Shown piece after piece: positions 26,632 to 35,385 of a stretch of 64,000 bases of DNA (the first letter of the stretch is position 1; each line of letters starts with the position of its first letter). Source of the DNA: Streptomyces alfalfae (lineage in GTDB: Bacteria; Actinomycetota; Actinomycetes; Streptomycetales; Streptomycetaceae). The translations under genes and the position numbers were made by a program. Location of the stretch: NCBI RefSeq assembly GCF_004127445.1, contig NZ_QEXM01000043.1, positions 372,001 to 436,000 of the forward strand. Reading direction: 5' to 3'. The notes under the pieces are model-generated. The model saw nothing but the letters and a program-made list of their open reading frames with translations, searched no databases and was not told the origin of the DNA.

Positions 26632-26811
26632 CTATGCTGCGGGGGTGTCGGTGCGAGGCCGGAAGAGGATCTCTAGGATGCGCCGGTATGCCACCGGGTC
26701 CGGCTCCTCGTCCCTGAAGCTGATGTCGACCCGGGGCGCTGGGTCGTCTTTGAAGTGTTCACATAGCCACTTACCGGCCGCGTCAACCGGTATAGAGTTC
26801 CCATTTTGCAT
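26632..26811 (-). CDS. Small acidic protein beside the integrase
   Basis: 59-aa protein (MQNGNSIPVDAAGKWLCEHF... to RPRTDTPAA) with no recognised domain. AAAGGAGG lies 6 bp before ATG 26811, an excellent ribosome site that rules out the ATG at 26817. It is transcribed toward the integrase, 73 bp upstream. Local base composition is more A+T-rich than the chromosome. Position and size would suit a recombination directionality factor or small regulator, but nothing in the sequence proves it. Confidence 0.65.
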   Translation of the reverse strand: MQNGNSIPVDAAGKWLCEHFKDDPAPRVDISFRDEEPDPVAYRRILEILFRPRTDTPAA

Positions 26812-26825
26812 AGGCATCCTCCTTT

Positions 26826-27473
26826 ACGATCTTTGGCATTTCTCACCTCAAAAACCCTGTTCACATCGGGAATTCTGCTTTGTAATGCGATGCACGCATG
26901 AGCCTCTATGTTGCCGTAGCTAAAAGTTAGGATTTCCTCGGCAGTGACACCAGCGCTTGCGAAGGTTGTGGCTCGGCCACGTCAGACCACTCTCCACCCC
27001 TCTTCCAGTGGGCAGCGTCGTTCATCGATCCTGCTTCTCCCCACCGCCTGGCACAGGGAGCACGACCGCTACCAATGGTCACCACGATCGCCGGTTTGGC
27101 CAACCGGCGATCGTGGTCTATGTTGCGCGCTGCATCATGAACCGGGAAGGCTCTGTAAGCTCGCCGCCAGCGAGGGGTGAGCTGGTAGGAACGCAAGATC
27201 GGCACTGGTGAGTCGACCATCTTTCGCGTGATAAGAGGCAATCCAGGGGAATGGCCTCTCGGTCGCTTCGTGCCCGTGCCCTTCAGGAGACACGGCCCTG
27301 TATCCCGGTAGCCACCGTCACAGCGGGCGTGCAAGAGGTGTCCGTCGGGAGCGATCCGAAGTCCCTGTCCACTGTTGCTGTGATGTGGGCACCGGACGAA
27401 GGGCTGGTGCAAAGCGGGCCGGGAAGGGTGACCCGCTCGGGAAAACCCCCACGTCCTCGTCTACCGATCCGCC
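26826..27473. other. Non-coding accessory stretch
   Basis: About 650 bp without a convincing gene. Short frames here have Arg/His/Pro-rich translations and no ribosome site. It is A+T-richer near 26850-26930, as expected for a promoter region of the small gene and integrase. It contains the strong hairpin at 27081-27117. Confidence 0.5.
27081..27117. terminator. Perfect 16-bp stem hairpin
   Basis: ACCACGATCGCCGGTT (27081-27096) pairs without mismatch with AACCGGCGATCGTGGT (27102-27117) around a 5-nt loop TGGCC. No coding sequence adjoins it. It could be a bidirectional terminator isolating the integrase module, a recombination or protein-binding site, or the end of a lost element; there is no U-tract. 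Confidence 0.45.
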
Positions 27474-28192
27474 ATGATGTCGGGCATGCACCCTCGGGAC
27501 GAAGAGATATGGCGGGCAATCGACCAGGGTCTCCGGGCGATTGACTGGGAGGCGTGGTTCGGTCGCCCGGAGGGCGCCGACTACCGGTGGCCGACCTCAC
27601 CGAGTTCTTCCATAGCCGCTGGCTGCCCAAGGCCGTGACCCCCTTCCACAATTCGGGCCGGGCCAGCGACACCTTCGTCGGTCTGGGCAACACGGCCCCG
27701 GTACTTCAGATCATCATCGGAGCTGCGCCGGGAGCGGGGGTGGAGGCGGTGCGGTGGTGGGCCGCGTACGCCTATCTGCAGGCTGCCGGGGTGCCCGGCC
27801 TTGCCTCGCTCAGGCGCGATGCCCGCCGCGACGTCACCCTGTCCCGGTTCTTGCACACTCAGACGCAGGCCCGGCTCGCCCTCATGGGGGCGACCCGCGG
27901 ACTCCCGGTCGAGCTGGAACCGGCGAAAGCCAGCGGCGGCCCTGGCGACGTCCGTATCGGTCCGGCCTTCATCGAGGTCGTCACCTTCGCCGAGGTCCAG
28001 AAGTTTCAGGACTACGAGAGGTTCCGCCAGAGCTGCGGGCGCCACTTCCTCACCCTGGACCGGGACTGGACCATCTACTGGGAAGGCGATCTGCCCGAAC
28101 GTCTCAACGACGACGACTTCGAGACCTGGAAAAAGCAGACCGAGGAGGCCGCCCAACAGTGCGCGGCATCGGGGGCCGCGGTCGACGTCCTA
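27474..28192 (+). pseudogene. Unknown protein gene, frameshifted and hit by an IS5-family element
   Basis: Two frames appear to form one gene. Frame A starts at an ATG cluster (27474/27477/27486) and reads HPRDEEIWRAIDQGL and IDWEAWFGRPEGADYR. Near 27585 good coding sequence shifts to another frame (VADLTEFFHSRWLPKAVTPF onward, through FIEVVTFAEVQKFQDYERF and DRDWTIYWEGDLPERLND). At 28192 the IS interrupts it. Removing the IS plus one TA would restore VDVLET and a stop at 29328-29330, so only the last two residues and the stop were displaced; now the frame runs into the IS to 28318. No family recognised. If the frame change is a sequence error, a nearly complete gene remains. Confidence 0.6.
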
Positions 28193-29321
28193 AGAGGTCG
28201 TTTTCTCCCGGACTGCCCGCGTATCCAGTGGTTTTCAGACCGTCAGGGTGTGATGCTCGTGCTGCTGGAGATGCGGGGTGGTTCTTGCTGGTCAGGTGGG
28301 GTGGCAGGTGGGGCGTGACGTGGCTTGTGCCTGTCTCATCCCAGGACGCCCGGCCTTCGCAGCCGAGTGCTTCCGTTGTCGTCGCTGTGCGCCTGGGCGC
28401 ACTCGGTCCGCGGCGGTACGTCCGAAGCATGCCGACGCGACGCCCGTACCCGAGTGATCTGTCCGATGCACGCTGGGAGTTGATCGAGCCGGTGCTGGCG
28501 GCCTGGCGCTTCGAGCGCCGGGGCAGGGCCCTGGACTTCGGCCGGCCGCCGGAACATGACCTGCGCGACATCATGGACGCGATCTTGTACGTGGACCGGA
28601 CCGGGGTTCAGTGGCGCTACCTCCCGCACGACTTTCCGCACTGGAACACGGTCTACGGCTACTTCGCCAAATGGGCCGACGAGGGCGTATTCACCCAGCT
28701 CAACGGCCTGCTCAGGCAGCTGTTACGCGAGAAGGAAGGGCGTGACGCTGAGCCGTCGGCCTGCGTGATCGACGCCCAGAGCGTCAAAACCTCCACCAGC
28801 GTCCCCGCCACCGGCCAGGGCATCGACGCTGGAAAGAAGATCGTCGGCAGGAAGCGGAGCATCGTCACCGACACGCTCGGGCTCCTCCTCGCGGTGCTGG
28901 TCACCGCAGCGAGCGTGCAGGACTCGATCGCCGGCACGCGCCTCCTGGACCAGGTCGCCGCCGACCACCCCGGGATCCGAAAGGTGTGGGTGGACGGCGG
29001 CTACCGCCAGCACCTCGTCGAGCACGCGGCCGCCCTCCGCATCGACATGGAAATCACCGGACGCAAACCCGGGACCAGGGGCTTCACCCCGATCCCGAAG
29101 CGGTGGGCGGTCGAACGAACCTACGGCTGGCTCATGCTCCACCGCCGCCTGGCCCGCGACTACGAAACCTTGCCCACCCGCTCCGAAGCCGTCATCCACA
29201 TCGCCATGACCGACCTCATGGCCCGCCGCCTCACCGGCGAGAACACCATCTCCTGGCGCGACCCGACACCGCAGACCAACCACCAAATTCCGGGATGAAA
29301 CAACGGGAGAAAACGACCTCT
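28193..29321. mobile_element. IS5-family insertion sequence, intact
   Basis: 1129-bp element bounded by perfect 18-bp inverted repeats, AGAGGTCGTTTTCTCCCG at 28193-28210 and its complement at 29304-29321, each flanked by TA. The inferred empty target is CTAG, with TA duplicated, as in the IS427-like branch of IS5. It carries one transposase gene and about 220 bp of upstream leader. It is inserted three codons before the end of an unknown gene. Confidence 0.9.
28429..29298 (+). CDS. IS5-family transposase
   Basis: 289-aa DDE transposase in one frame. The DUF4096 N-terminal domain reads YPSDLSDARWELIEPVLAAW and DRTGVQWRYLPHDFPHWNTV. Catalytic acids are Asp in CVIDAQSVKT, Asp in VWVDGGYRQHL and Glu in WAVERTYGWLMLHRR. 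It appears complete. A TTA leucine codon occurs in QLLREK, so full translation may depend on bldA tRNA. Confidence 0.93.
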   Translation: MPTRRPYPSDLSDARWELIEPVLAAWRFERRGRALDFGRPPEHDLRDIMDAILYVDRTGVQWRYLPHDFPHWNTVYGYFAKWADEGVFTQLNGLLRQLLREKEGRDAEPSACVIDAQSVKTSTSVPATGQGIDAGKKIVGRKRSIVTDTLGLLLAVLVTAASVQDSIAGTRLLDQVAADHPGIRKVWVDGGYRQHLVEHAAALRIDMEITGRKPGTRGFTPIPKRWAVERTYGWLMLHRRLARDYETLPTRSEAVIHIAMTDLMARRLTGENTISWRDPTPQTNHQIPG

Positions 29322-29323
29322 TA

Positions 29324-29677
29324 GAGACCTAAATGGCGAATCGGCTGCAGCGGCACAGCGAGGGACCGGCCCGGGGCGGAGCCGCAGGGTCGGTCCTTTT
29401 GCCTTTACGAGGCCAGGTCCTGGCCCATCCGCACGAACTGGACCGTCGCATGTCGGGTGGTGCCGATGACGACCTCCGCTTTGACGGTCCCATCTGCTCG
29501 GCGACCGCCGCGGCGTCGACACCGCCGCCGACGCCCGCGCCGTCGCGGCGCTGGCCCCGCACGGGGCTGACCTTAACCGCCCCCGAGGTGGGGGCCCTCT
29601 GGTACATGACCGGCGTCGGAGTAGAAGAACCACAGCTGTGCATAGCCGAACCCATAGCGGCCCGGGTCGGCGGCGGA
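29324..29677. other. Gene-poor stretch right of the IS
   Basis: No complete gene is supported. A minus-strand reading ending at a TAA near 29421 gives a protein-like tail (VKAEVVIGTTRHATVQF then VRMGQDLAS) with no good start, suggesting the decayed 3' end of a lost gene. Confidence 0.4.
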
Positions 29678-30229
29678 TCAGGCTGGCTGCTCCCACTCCT
29701 CGGCGAGAATGCCGTGGACGACGGAGTCCCGCCACTGCCCGGCGCGCTGGATGTGGCCCCGGATGACGCCCTCCTCGACCATCCCGGCGGCGGCCATGGT
29801 GCGGGCGGAGCCAGCATTAAGCGGCGAGCGCGCGCCCCAGACGCGGTGCAGGCCCAGGTCGAGGAAGGCCACTCCTAGGAGCAGGTGGACGATCTCCAGG
29901 CCGTACCCGGCCCCCCACATGTCTGGGCGCAGCGCGAAGCCCATCGTGGCCGCACGCTGCTGGTGGGGGTCGGTCGCCAGGCGACCGACCCCCACCAAGT
30001 CCTGCGTGTGCCGCTCAACGACGGCTAGGCCGTACTCCGTACGGGGCTCCGCCGCGGCCGAAGCGACTGACCGCGCCACTATTTGGCACACCTCGTCGCG
30101 TGTGCGCGGCTCGAACGAGAGGTGCCGCGTGGCCTCCGCATTGCCGTAGATCGCGTGCACGCCCTCCACGTCGCCGTTTTCGGTCTCGCGCAGGGTGAGG
30201 CGGGCGCTGGAGCGGGCGACAGGGTGCAT
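29678..30229 (-). CDS. GNAT-family N-acetyltransferase
   Basis: 183-aa acetyltransferase of the RimJ/RimL-like type 3 GNAT group. It begins with ARLTLRETENGDVEGVHAIY; the acetyl-CoA-binding region is ALRPDMWGAGYGLEIVHLLL, and HRVWGARSPLNAGSARTMAA follows, matching the usual arrangement NxxSxRxxEKxG in degenerate form. Substrate unknown. It lies 25 bp downstream of the 449-aa regulator on the same strand, so they may be co-transcribed. The ribosome site before ATG 30229 is weak. Confidence 0.85.
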   Translation of the reverse strand: MHPVARSSARLTLRETENGDVEGVHAIYGNAEATRHLSFEPRTRDEVCQIVARSVASAAAEPRTEYGLAVVERHTQDLVGVGRLATDPHQQRAATMGFALRPDMWGAGYGLEIVHLLLGVAFLDLGLHRVWGARSPLNAGSARTMAAAGMVEEGVIRGHIQRAGQWRDSVVHGILAEEWEQPA

Positions 30230-30254
30230 GCCAGCGACTTTACCGGCGTGCCGT

Positions 30255-31604
30255 CTACCGGGGCAGGGCGGGGCGGTTGGGCTTGTAGAGCCCGATCTCC
30301 TCGTGCAGCTCCCGGCCGATGGCCGCGTCCCGCAGGGGGTCGGTGGGCAAGGCGTTGCGTACGCGGTGGACGGAGGTGACGATGCCGGCGTTGCGGTAGC
30401 TGGGGGGCAGGTCCAGGACGGGGCGAACGGCGTCCGCTGCGGCTTCGAGGTCGCCGCCGTTGAGCCGGACCAGGGCCAGGTTGCACTGGGATCCGGCGAG
30501 GTCGCCGAAGGCCCAGTTCGGGTCGTCCTTGTCGCTCAGGCCCTTGACAGCCTCCTCGGCAAGCCTTCCCAGACGGTCGTCGCCTTGGCCCAGGAGGACG
30601 GCCGCCTCCACGTGGTAGTACCGCTGCTTGGGCAGGGAGTAGGTCAGCATACCGCCCAGCTCGTCCAGCGCATCGGGGCTGATCGCTTCGCGAAGGCGTT
30701 CGGCGCGCACGGTGGCTTCCTGGACGGCCTCGGCGTCGCCGAGCACCGCGGCGGCGCGGGCTTCGAGGCCGGGCAGCCACACGGACACGCTGCCGCTCTG
30801 GTGCCCGGCGGCTGCGCCCTGGCGGGCGAAGTGGAGGGCGTCCTCGGGCTGCCCCGCCCAGTAGGCGATGAGGCTCTTGAGCCCGTCGACCAGAGCGACG
30901 AGCGCCGGTTCCTCGGCCTCCCGGGCGCAGAAGCCGGCGGTGCGGGCCTGCATCCGGGCGGTCGCCGGGTCCCCCATGTCGTGGCTTCCCTTGGCCATCA
31001 TAAAAGAGAGGATGGCGGCCATTCGCAGCAACTCACGGGCCTGCGTAGGCCGGGCTCGACCGCCCTCGATGAGCCGGAAGGCGTCGTCCTGCGCCTGGGC
31101 CAGGTCCTCCCACAGCTCGGGGAGGGGGACCCGCGGGTACTCCTGGGCGATGCGGGACACCTCATCGCGGAGGAAACCCAGCGTCTCCTCCCCCACCTGG
31201 CGGTTCTCGGCCCCCAGGGTGAACTCCATCGCACGTCGCGCAGCCATCGCGCCCACCTTTCTCATCTTGCGCAGGTCCGTGCCGAGGTAGGCAGGGACAT
31301 CGGTCTGTGGCGTGCCGGGCGCCGCGCCATGGGTCACCTCTGCGGCTAGTCCCCAGAGCTGGTCGATGCTTTGACCGAACATGTGGGTCAGGACCCGCTG
31401 GAAGTCCTTCTGCGGCTTCCGAGCGGTGTAGTACCAAGCCTCGAACGTAGCTGCCGCCGGCTCCAGCGTTGCTAGGTGCGGCATCCCATCGAGCTTGGCA
31501 ACCTCCGCGGCGGACTTCCTGAAGTGCCGAAGGAAGACGACGTGGTCCTTCCACGAGCGCCGGTCGATCTCGACGCGAAACAAGGTGGGTTGCGTTCCCG
31601 ACAT
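30255..31604 (-). CDS. TPR-type XRE-like regulatory protein
   Basis: 449-aa helical protein resembling Streptomyces regulators with a degenerate N-terminal DNA-binding-like region (FLRHFRKSAAEVAKLDGMPHLATLEPAAATFEAWYY) followed by tetratricopeptide-like repeats, e.g. ARTAGFCAREAEEPALVALVDG and DALHFARQGAAAGHQ. A GGAGGG precedes ATG 31604 closely. The domain reading is from pattern, not from a clear HTH signature. It is divergent from an anti-sigma-type ATPase gene across 255 bp, a pairing frequent in Streptomyces regulatory islands. Confidence 0.7.
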   Translation of the reverse strand: MSGTQPTLFRVEIDRRSWKDHVVFLRHFRKSAAEVAKLDGMPHLATLEPAAATFEAWYYTARKPQKDFQRVLTHMFGQSIDQLWGLAAEVTHGAAPGTPQTDVPAYLGTDLRKMRKVGAMAARRAMEFTLGAENRQVGEETLGFLRDEVSRIAQEYPRVPLPELWEDLAQAQDDAFRLIEGGRARPTQARELLRMAAILSFMMAKGSHDMGDPATARMQARTAGFCAREAEEPALVALVDGLKSLIAYWAGQPEDALHFARQGAAAGHQSGSVSVWLPGLEARAAAVLGDAEAVQEATVRAERLREAISPDALDELGGMLTYSLPKQRYYHVEAAVLLGQGDDRLGRLAEEAVKGLSDKDDPNWAFGDLAGSQCNLALVRLNGGDLEAAADAVRPVLDLPPSYRNAGIVTSVHRVRNALPTDPLRDAAIGRELHEEIGLYKPNRPALPR

Positions 31605-31705
31605 GTGCCCTCCTCATGCGCCAGCACGTCAACTCAACCGACGCTAGACCGACTTCAACTTCAAGCTGCCCTTCCCAAGGGGCATCCAGCAAGGTCGAGG
31701 GAAGT

Positions 31706-31757
31706 CCGATGGGACACCGAAGCCTCCTCGGCAAAGGCCAGGCCAAGCCGATGGGAC
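31706..31757. promoter_or_regulatory. Direct repeats in divergent promoter region
   Basis: CCGATGGGAC occurs at 31706-31715 and again at 31748-31757, 42 bp apart, about four helical turns. Both copies sit in the 255-bp gap between the divergent TPR regulator and the ATPase gene, and may bind the regulator. Confidence 0.35.
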
Positions 31758-31859
31758 TTCGTGGGTGGTTTCGGTTCCCGGCATTGGCCAGGCTCATTGC
31801 AGTGATCGCTCAGAGTGCCGAGGTGATCACGGACTCTGTGCATGACCTGGAGGCCAGCG

Positions 31860-32315
31860 ATGAACTCGACGACAAGCACCAGCGCTCCACTTGCCGAGCA
31901 AGACGGCAAGCACCGGCGAACTCGCGCACCCCTACAAGGGTTCGACGCCGCCTTTGCACCCGAGCGTCACCGCATCGCCGGCGCCCGCAGAATGACCGCT
32001 TCACACCTGCGCCTGTGGCACCTATCCGAGTCGCTGACCGCCGATGTCGTCGTCACGGTCTCCGAACTGGTCACCAACGCTATGCAGCACGGCAATGGCG
32101 ACGTCAAGCTGCGGGTGCAGTGCAGCGCGGACCGCCTTCTGGTTGAGGTCAGCGACCATAACCCCGCGCCGGCCCGGATGCGGCCCGTACACGACGAGGA
32201 CACTCGCGGACGTGGCCTGCACATGGTCGACCATCTTGCCCAGGACTGGGGCGTGAGCGACGACGGACTCACCACATGGGTTGCGTTCGGGTTCCCCGTC
32301 GAGACGACGCGATGA
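31860..32315 (+). CDS. Anti-sigma-factor-type ATP-binding protein (HATPase)
   Basis: 151-aa GHKL ATPase of the SpoIIAB/RsbW class. The N-box is SELVTNAMQHGNGD (about 73-86), and the G1 and G2 boxes are represented by LLVEVSDHNPAP and TRGRGLHMVDHLAQDWG. ATG 31860 is preferred because GGAGG lies about 8 bp upstream. Hundreds of such short HATPases exist in Streptomyces, some with anti-sigma kinase function; the target here is unknown. Confidence 0.85.
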   Translation: MNSTTSTSAPLAEQDGKHRRTRAPLQGFDAAFAPERHRIAGARRMTASHLRLWHLSESLTADVVVTVSELVTNAMQHGNGDVKLRVQCSADRLLVEVSDHNPAPARMRPVHDEDTRGRGLHMVDHLAQDWGVSDDGLTTWVAFGFPVETTR

Positions 32316-32449
32316 ACAGCCGCAGTAGGTGTCCAGACGCGCCAATCGCCAAGGTGCCCCTCCTCGCAGACCCTGGCAGTTTCTCAGCTGGTTCCATCAG
32401 GCACCAGAAAGTAGGCGTGATCACCCATTCCGTCTGGTCTGGCCCCGAC

Positions 32450-32938
32450 TTAGCATTCAGGGCGCCCTGCCGCGTCCTCCCAGTAGGTCGCGAGCATCTC
32501 GCCCGGCCAAACTGGCTGACGGATCGGACCGCGGGGGCCCAACTGCTCGAAGTACGGCGCAACGTCGAGGATGGGAGTTCCGTCGACCGCGTCGAGGTCG
32601 GTGACGGCAAGGTCCCTGCCGTCAACCCCGAGCAACCGCGGGTAGCTGATGGCAAGTTGGTTGGGACGCCGGTGGTTGCGGTGAACGAAGGTTCCGGTGG
32701 CCGGCCACTTCGGGTTTCCTCGTGGGCTGCGTGCGTGCAACTGGACGTCTTCGGGGCGCGCTTGGTGGAAGCGCCATGTCACAGTCAGGTGGGAGAACGC
32801 CTCGATGCCCTGCAGAGTTTCGAGGGGGTACGCCTCGTTGAACCGGATCACCGATTCAACTCCGCCCTGATAGTCATCCTGGACGCGGGTGTGCCCACCA
32901 ACGACCGTTGCGATTGCTTCGACCTCGTACGTGGTCAC
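32450..32938 (-). CDS. trmO: TrmO-like tRNA (t6A37) methyltransferase
   Basis: 162-aa protein of the TrmO/TsaA (YaeB/VirR) family, which methylates N6 of t6A37 in tRNA-Thr using SAM. Key segments are ESVIRFNEAYPLETLQGIEA, FSHLTVTWRFHQAR, HARSPRGNPKWPATGTFVHR, then HRRPNQLAISYPRLLGVDGR and DGTPILDVAPYF. The GTG at 32938 has GAGGAGAGGAA upstream. Length fits the catalytic domain without the C-terminal extension of E. coli TrmO. Lying in an accessory region, it may be a second or horizontally acquired copy. Confidence 0.87.
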   Translation of the reverse strand: MTTYEVEAIATVVGGHTRVQDDYQGGVESVIRFNEAYPLETLQGIEAFSHLTVTWRFHQARPEDVQLHARSPRGNPKWPATGTFVHRNHRRPNQLAISYPRLLGVDGRDLAVTDLDAVDGTPILDVAPYFEQLGPRGPIRQPVWPGEMLATYWEDAAGRPEC

Positions 32939-33010
32939 CGGTACTGGTTCCTCTCCTCGGGCGATGCTCGTCCGCGGGCCGCCGTCAGGCATCGAACGCC
33001 CTCTTCGCGA

Positions 33011-34399
33011 TCAGCCTATGGCCCGGAGCAAGCCGCGTGCCCGGCGGTCCAACTCGGTGACGTGGCGGCCACCTCGTTGCCGAACGGGCGAGAGATCGCT
33101 CTGAATGCGGATGATGACGTCCCGGGTCCGGCCGGACTGGATACCCGTCATTGCGTCGAGTGCTTCGTTCCAGGTCGCGCACGCCTCGTCGAGGTTCCCC
33201 CGCTGTACCTGGACGGCGCCGAGGTAGCCGAGCGTCACGCTGTGGGTGCGGGCGAACTGCTGGCGCCGGCGCGTGGCCACGCTCCGCTTGAAGTGGATCT
33301 CCGCGTCGAGGGGCTGCCCTATGTCGCGCAGGGCACAGGCCGTCTCGTGGGCGAGGGAGGCTTCCTGGAAGAAGCCAACGCGGGCCGGCGCTTCGGCGGT
33401 GTCGGCACGCCCGAGGTCCCGTTCGGCACGGCTGATGGCGGCAAGGGTCCCGGCGCGATCGCCGTCGACCGCGCGGGCGCGGGCGTGGACGATTGCCAGC
33501 AGCGCCTTCTCGCGATGGCTGGCCTGGCCGTAGCGGTCGCGGGACATCGACGCGTCGGCCAGGGCGAGCGCTCTGCGTGGATGTCCCAGGTCGACGGCCT
33601 GGTGAGCGAGGGCGCGCAGGACGTGGCCGCCAAGCGGCCCGTCGTTGGCTTCGGCTGCGATCCTGGCGGCGATGGTGAGATAACGCTGTGCGGTGCGGTG
33701 TTCGCCGGCATCGAAGGCCATCCAGCCGGCGAGGTACGTCATCTCCGCGACCGCGGAGTAGGTGTCGCGGCGGAGCTGATCTGTACGGAATCGGCCGCCG
33801 AGCAGCGGCACCGCTTCGTCGAGAAGGTGGCTGGCGAGGGCTTTGCGGCCAGATGCGCCGCCTCGCTGCTGGTCACGCGCGGAGTAGTAGGCCGTGAGAT
33901 CGCGAACGTCATCGAGGTCGGCCTGGGCAACCAAGCGCGAGGAGGCCCCTCGGCGGTTCGCCGCTGCGGCGGGGGCGGCTGCCCACCAGGACGTGGTGGG
34001 CAGGGCGAGGCCGGCCGCCGAGTAGGCGGCGGTTGCCAGCATCTTCCGTCGGTGCATGTCCAGATCGTCGCTTCCCAGCTCGGCCAGTGCGGTCAGAGGG
34101 TCGACGCTCCAGTCGGATCCGGTGTCGGACGTGCCTGCTGGCGCTTCTTCCAGTCCGAGGTCGGCCAGGGTGAGGTGGCGGCCGATCCTGCGGGACAGCG
34201 TCTCGCGCAGGATATGCGGTGCTCTTCCGCTCGGCTTCGTGCCGAGGACCCACATGGAGATGTGCGAACGGGAGATCGCTTCCAGCTCACGCACCCCGCA
34301 CTCGCCGGCCACACGGGAAACGGCCGCAGCGGCCTGCGGCTGCGACCAGCCAGCTTCGCGCAGGAGCGTGGCGAGGGCGACGTTGCGTACACGGGCCAT
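33011..34399 (-). CDS. XRE/TPR transcriptional regulator
   Basis: 462-aa regulator. The N-terminus (MARVRNVALATLLREAGWSQ, then PQAAAAVSRVAGECG and ISRSHISMWVLGTKPSGRAP) is an HTH region, followed by about 250 residues of TPR-like helices (LAGWMAFDAGEHRTAQRYL, HVLRALAHQAVDLGHPRRAL, LGYLGAVQVQRGNLDEACAT). A Tat- or signal-like Ala-rich patch lies between (MLATAAYSAAGLALP). ATG 34399 is chosen; the frame extends to 34516 without support. It lies divergently from the DUF6415-like gene. Confidence 0.83.
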   Translation of the reverse strand: MARVRNVALATLLREAGWSQPQAAAAVSRVAGECGVRELEAISRSHISMWVLGTKPSGRAPHILRETLSRRIGRHLTLADLGLEEAPAGTSDTGSDWSVDPLTALAELGSDDLDMHRRKMLATAAYSAAGLALPTTSWWAAAPAAAANRRGASSRLVAQADLDDVRDLTAYYSARDQQRGGASGRKALASHLLDEAVPLLGGRFRTDQLRRDTYSAVAEMTYLAGWMAFDAGEHRTAQRYLTIAARIAAEANDGPLGGHVLRALAHQAVDLGHPRRALALADASMSRDRYGQASHREKALLAIVHARARAVDGDRAGTLAAISRAERDLGRADTAEAPARVGFFQEASLAHETACALRDIGQPLDAEIHFKRSVATRRRQQFARTHSVTLGYLGAVQVQRGNLDEACATWNEALDAMTGIQSGRTRDVIIRIQSDLSPVRQRGGRHVTELDRRARGLLRAIG

Positions 34400-34588
34400 G
34401 AACTGCCCCCCAGTTCCGAAATGATCTTTGGCGCCTTTGGCGGCCTTCCTACCCGCGAAGGCATACCCCTCGGGCTGGATCCGCGGTTCGCTCAACGTAG
34501 CGACCAGATAACTCACTTCGCACGCCGGTCGTCGGTGCCGACTGACGATCCCTACTCACTTTGGCTTGAACCGAACGGGAGTTGCGTC

Positions 34589-35086
34589 ATGCGCCTTTCG
34601 CTTGCTCACCGCCGAAACGGCGGCCAACTCCGCGACCGGCTCGGGGGACGCACGCCCCCAACCGAGACGGCCGCGCCGGAGCGCGATCACGTGGTGGCAG
34701 CGTCGGAGACGGTGACGCTGGTGCTAGGTGAAGATTCGCCGCTGCCCGAGAACTCTGCGGACGTGGAGGACCTCGTTCGCCTTCTGCGCGGCCACGTTGC
34801 CCAGCTGGGCGCACGCACCGCTCCGACGATCCCCGCCCTGCTATGCGTGCAGCAGCTGTGCTCCGAGAGCATCCCCGAGGGATACATGCCGAGCCGGGTG
34901 TACCTCGTCCGCCTTGCCGAAGCCACCCGGGAGCTAAGCGCCTACGTGGAACACAGCGGTCTCGACTCGATCACCATGGTGGGCAGACGTCGTCGGCCGA
35001 GGTCGACGGTCAACGTCCTGTGCGGGACCGTCTTCACCATCGCCCTCCTCTGCCTGGTCTTCGCCGCTTCGGGGCCGCGGACGTGA
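34589..35086 (+). CDS. DUF6415-like small protein with C-terminal membrane helix
   Basis: 165-aa protein with a conserved-looking core (LPENSADVEDLVRLLRGHVA, PSRVYLVRLAEATRELSAYV) resembling the DUF6415 family seen near natural-product and regulatory genes in Streptomyces. A C-terminal hydrophobic helix (NVLCGTVFTIALLCLVFAA) would anchor it. GGGAG lies 7 bp before ATG 34589. Its stop overlaps a GTG of the next frame. Function unknown. Confidence 0.7.
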   Translation: MRLSLAHRRNGGQLRDRLGGRTPPTETAAPERDHVVAASETVTLVLGEDSPLPENSADVEDLVRLLRGHVAQLGARTAPTIPALLCVQQLCSESIPEGYMPSRVYLVRLAEATRELSAYVEHSGLDSITMVGRRRRPRSTVNVLCGTVFTIALLCLVFAASGPRT

Positions 35087-35385
35087 CGGTGACCGAAGCC
35101 GTCGTAATCGCTCTGCTCTTGGGGCTGACGGCCTGGCTAGTGCTCCACGGCGAGCGGGCGGCAGGACCTGCGCGAGCCGCCGAGAGACTGCCGCCACCCG
35201 GCAACGCTCCGCCTGACCGAGGTGGCCACCAACCGGCCGCCATCCCACCCTTCCCGGCCGCCGCAGCGGCCCTGGCACCTCCCCGGACTCGCGGGGATCA
35301 CGGAGATCCACACGATGAAGCGTCTTCCGCGTATCGAGCAGTACGGCCTGATCGGCGACACGCAGACCAGCGCCCACGTCTGTAA
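35083..35385 (+). CDS. Possible small membrane protein (GTGA-coupled)
   Basis: A GTG at 35083 overlaps the preceding stop in the form GTGA and opens a 100-codon frame whose start, TVTEAVVIALLLGLTAWLVL, is a convincing membrane helix. The later half is Pro/Arg/Asp-rich and overlaps the start of the GH15 gene by 71 bp in another frame, so either the protein is short and the tail fortuitous, or the frame is not used. Confidence 0.35.
   Translation: MTVTEAVVIALLLGLTAWLVLHGERAAGPARAAERLPPPGNAPPDRGGHQPAAIPPFPAAAAALAPPRTRGDHGDPHDEASSAYRAVRPDRRHADQRPRL

Noticed and set aside
27081..27117. Hairpin as the phage attachment site
   Set aside because: Serine integrase attachment sites need not be perfect palindromes, and the junction of the disrupted chromosomal gene lies at about 24.6 kb instead.
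26927..27412. 161-codon minus-strand frame in the gap right of the integrase
   Set aside because: No ribosome site, unlikely composition (Arg/His/Pro-rich) and it crosses the perfect hairpin at 27081-27117.
29329..29817. 162-codon minus-strand frame right of the IS5 element
   Set aside because: Ser/Pro/Arg-rich shadow overlapping the real GNAT gene; only a short tail in a different frame looks protein-like.
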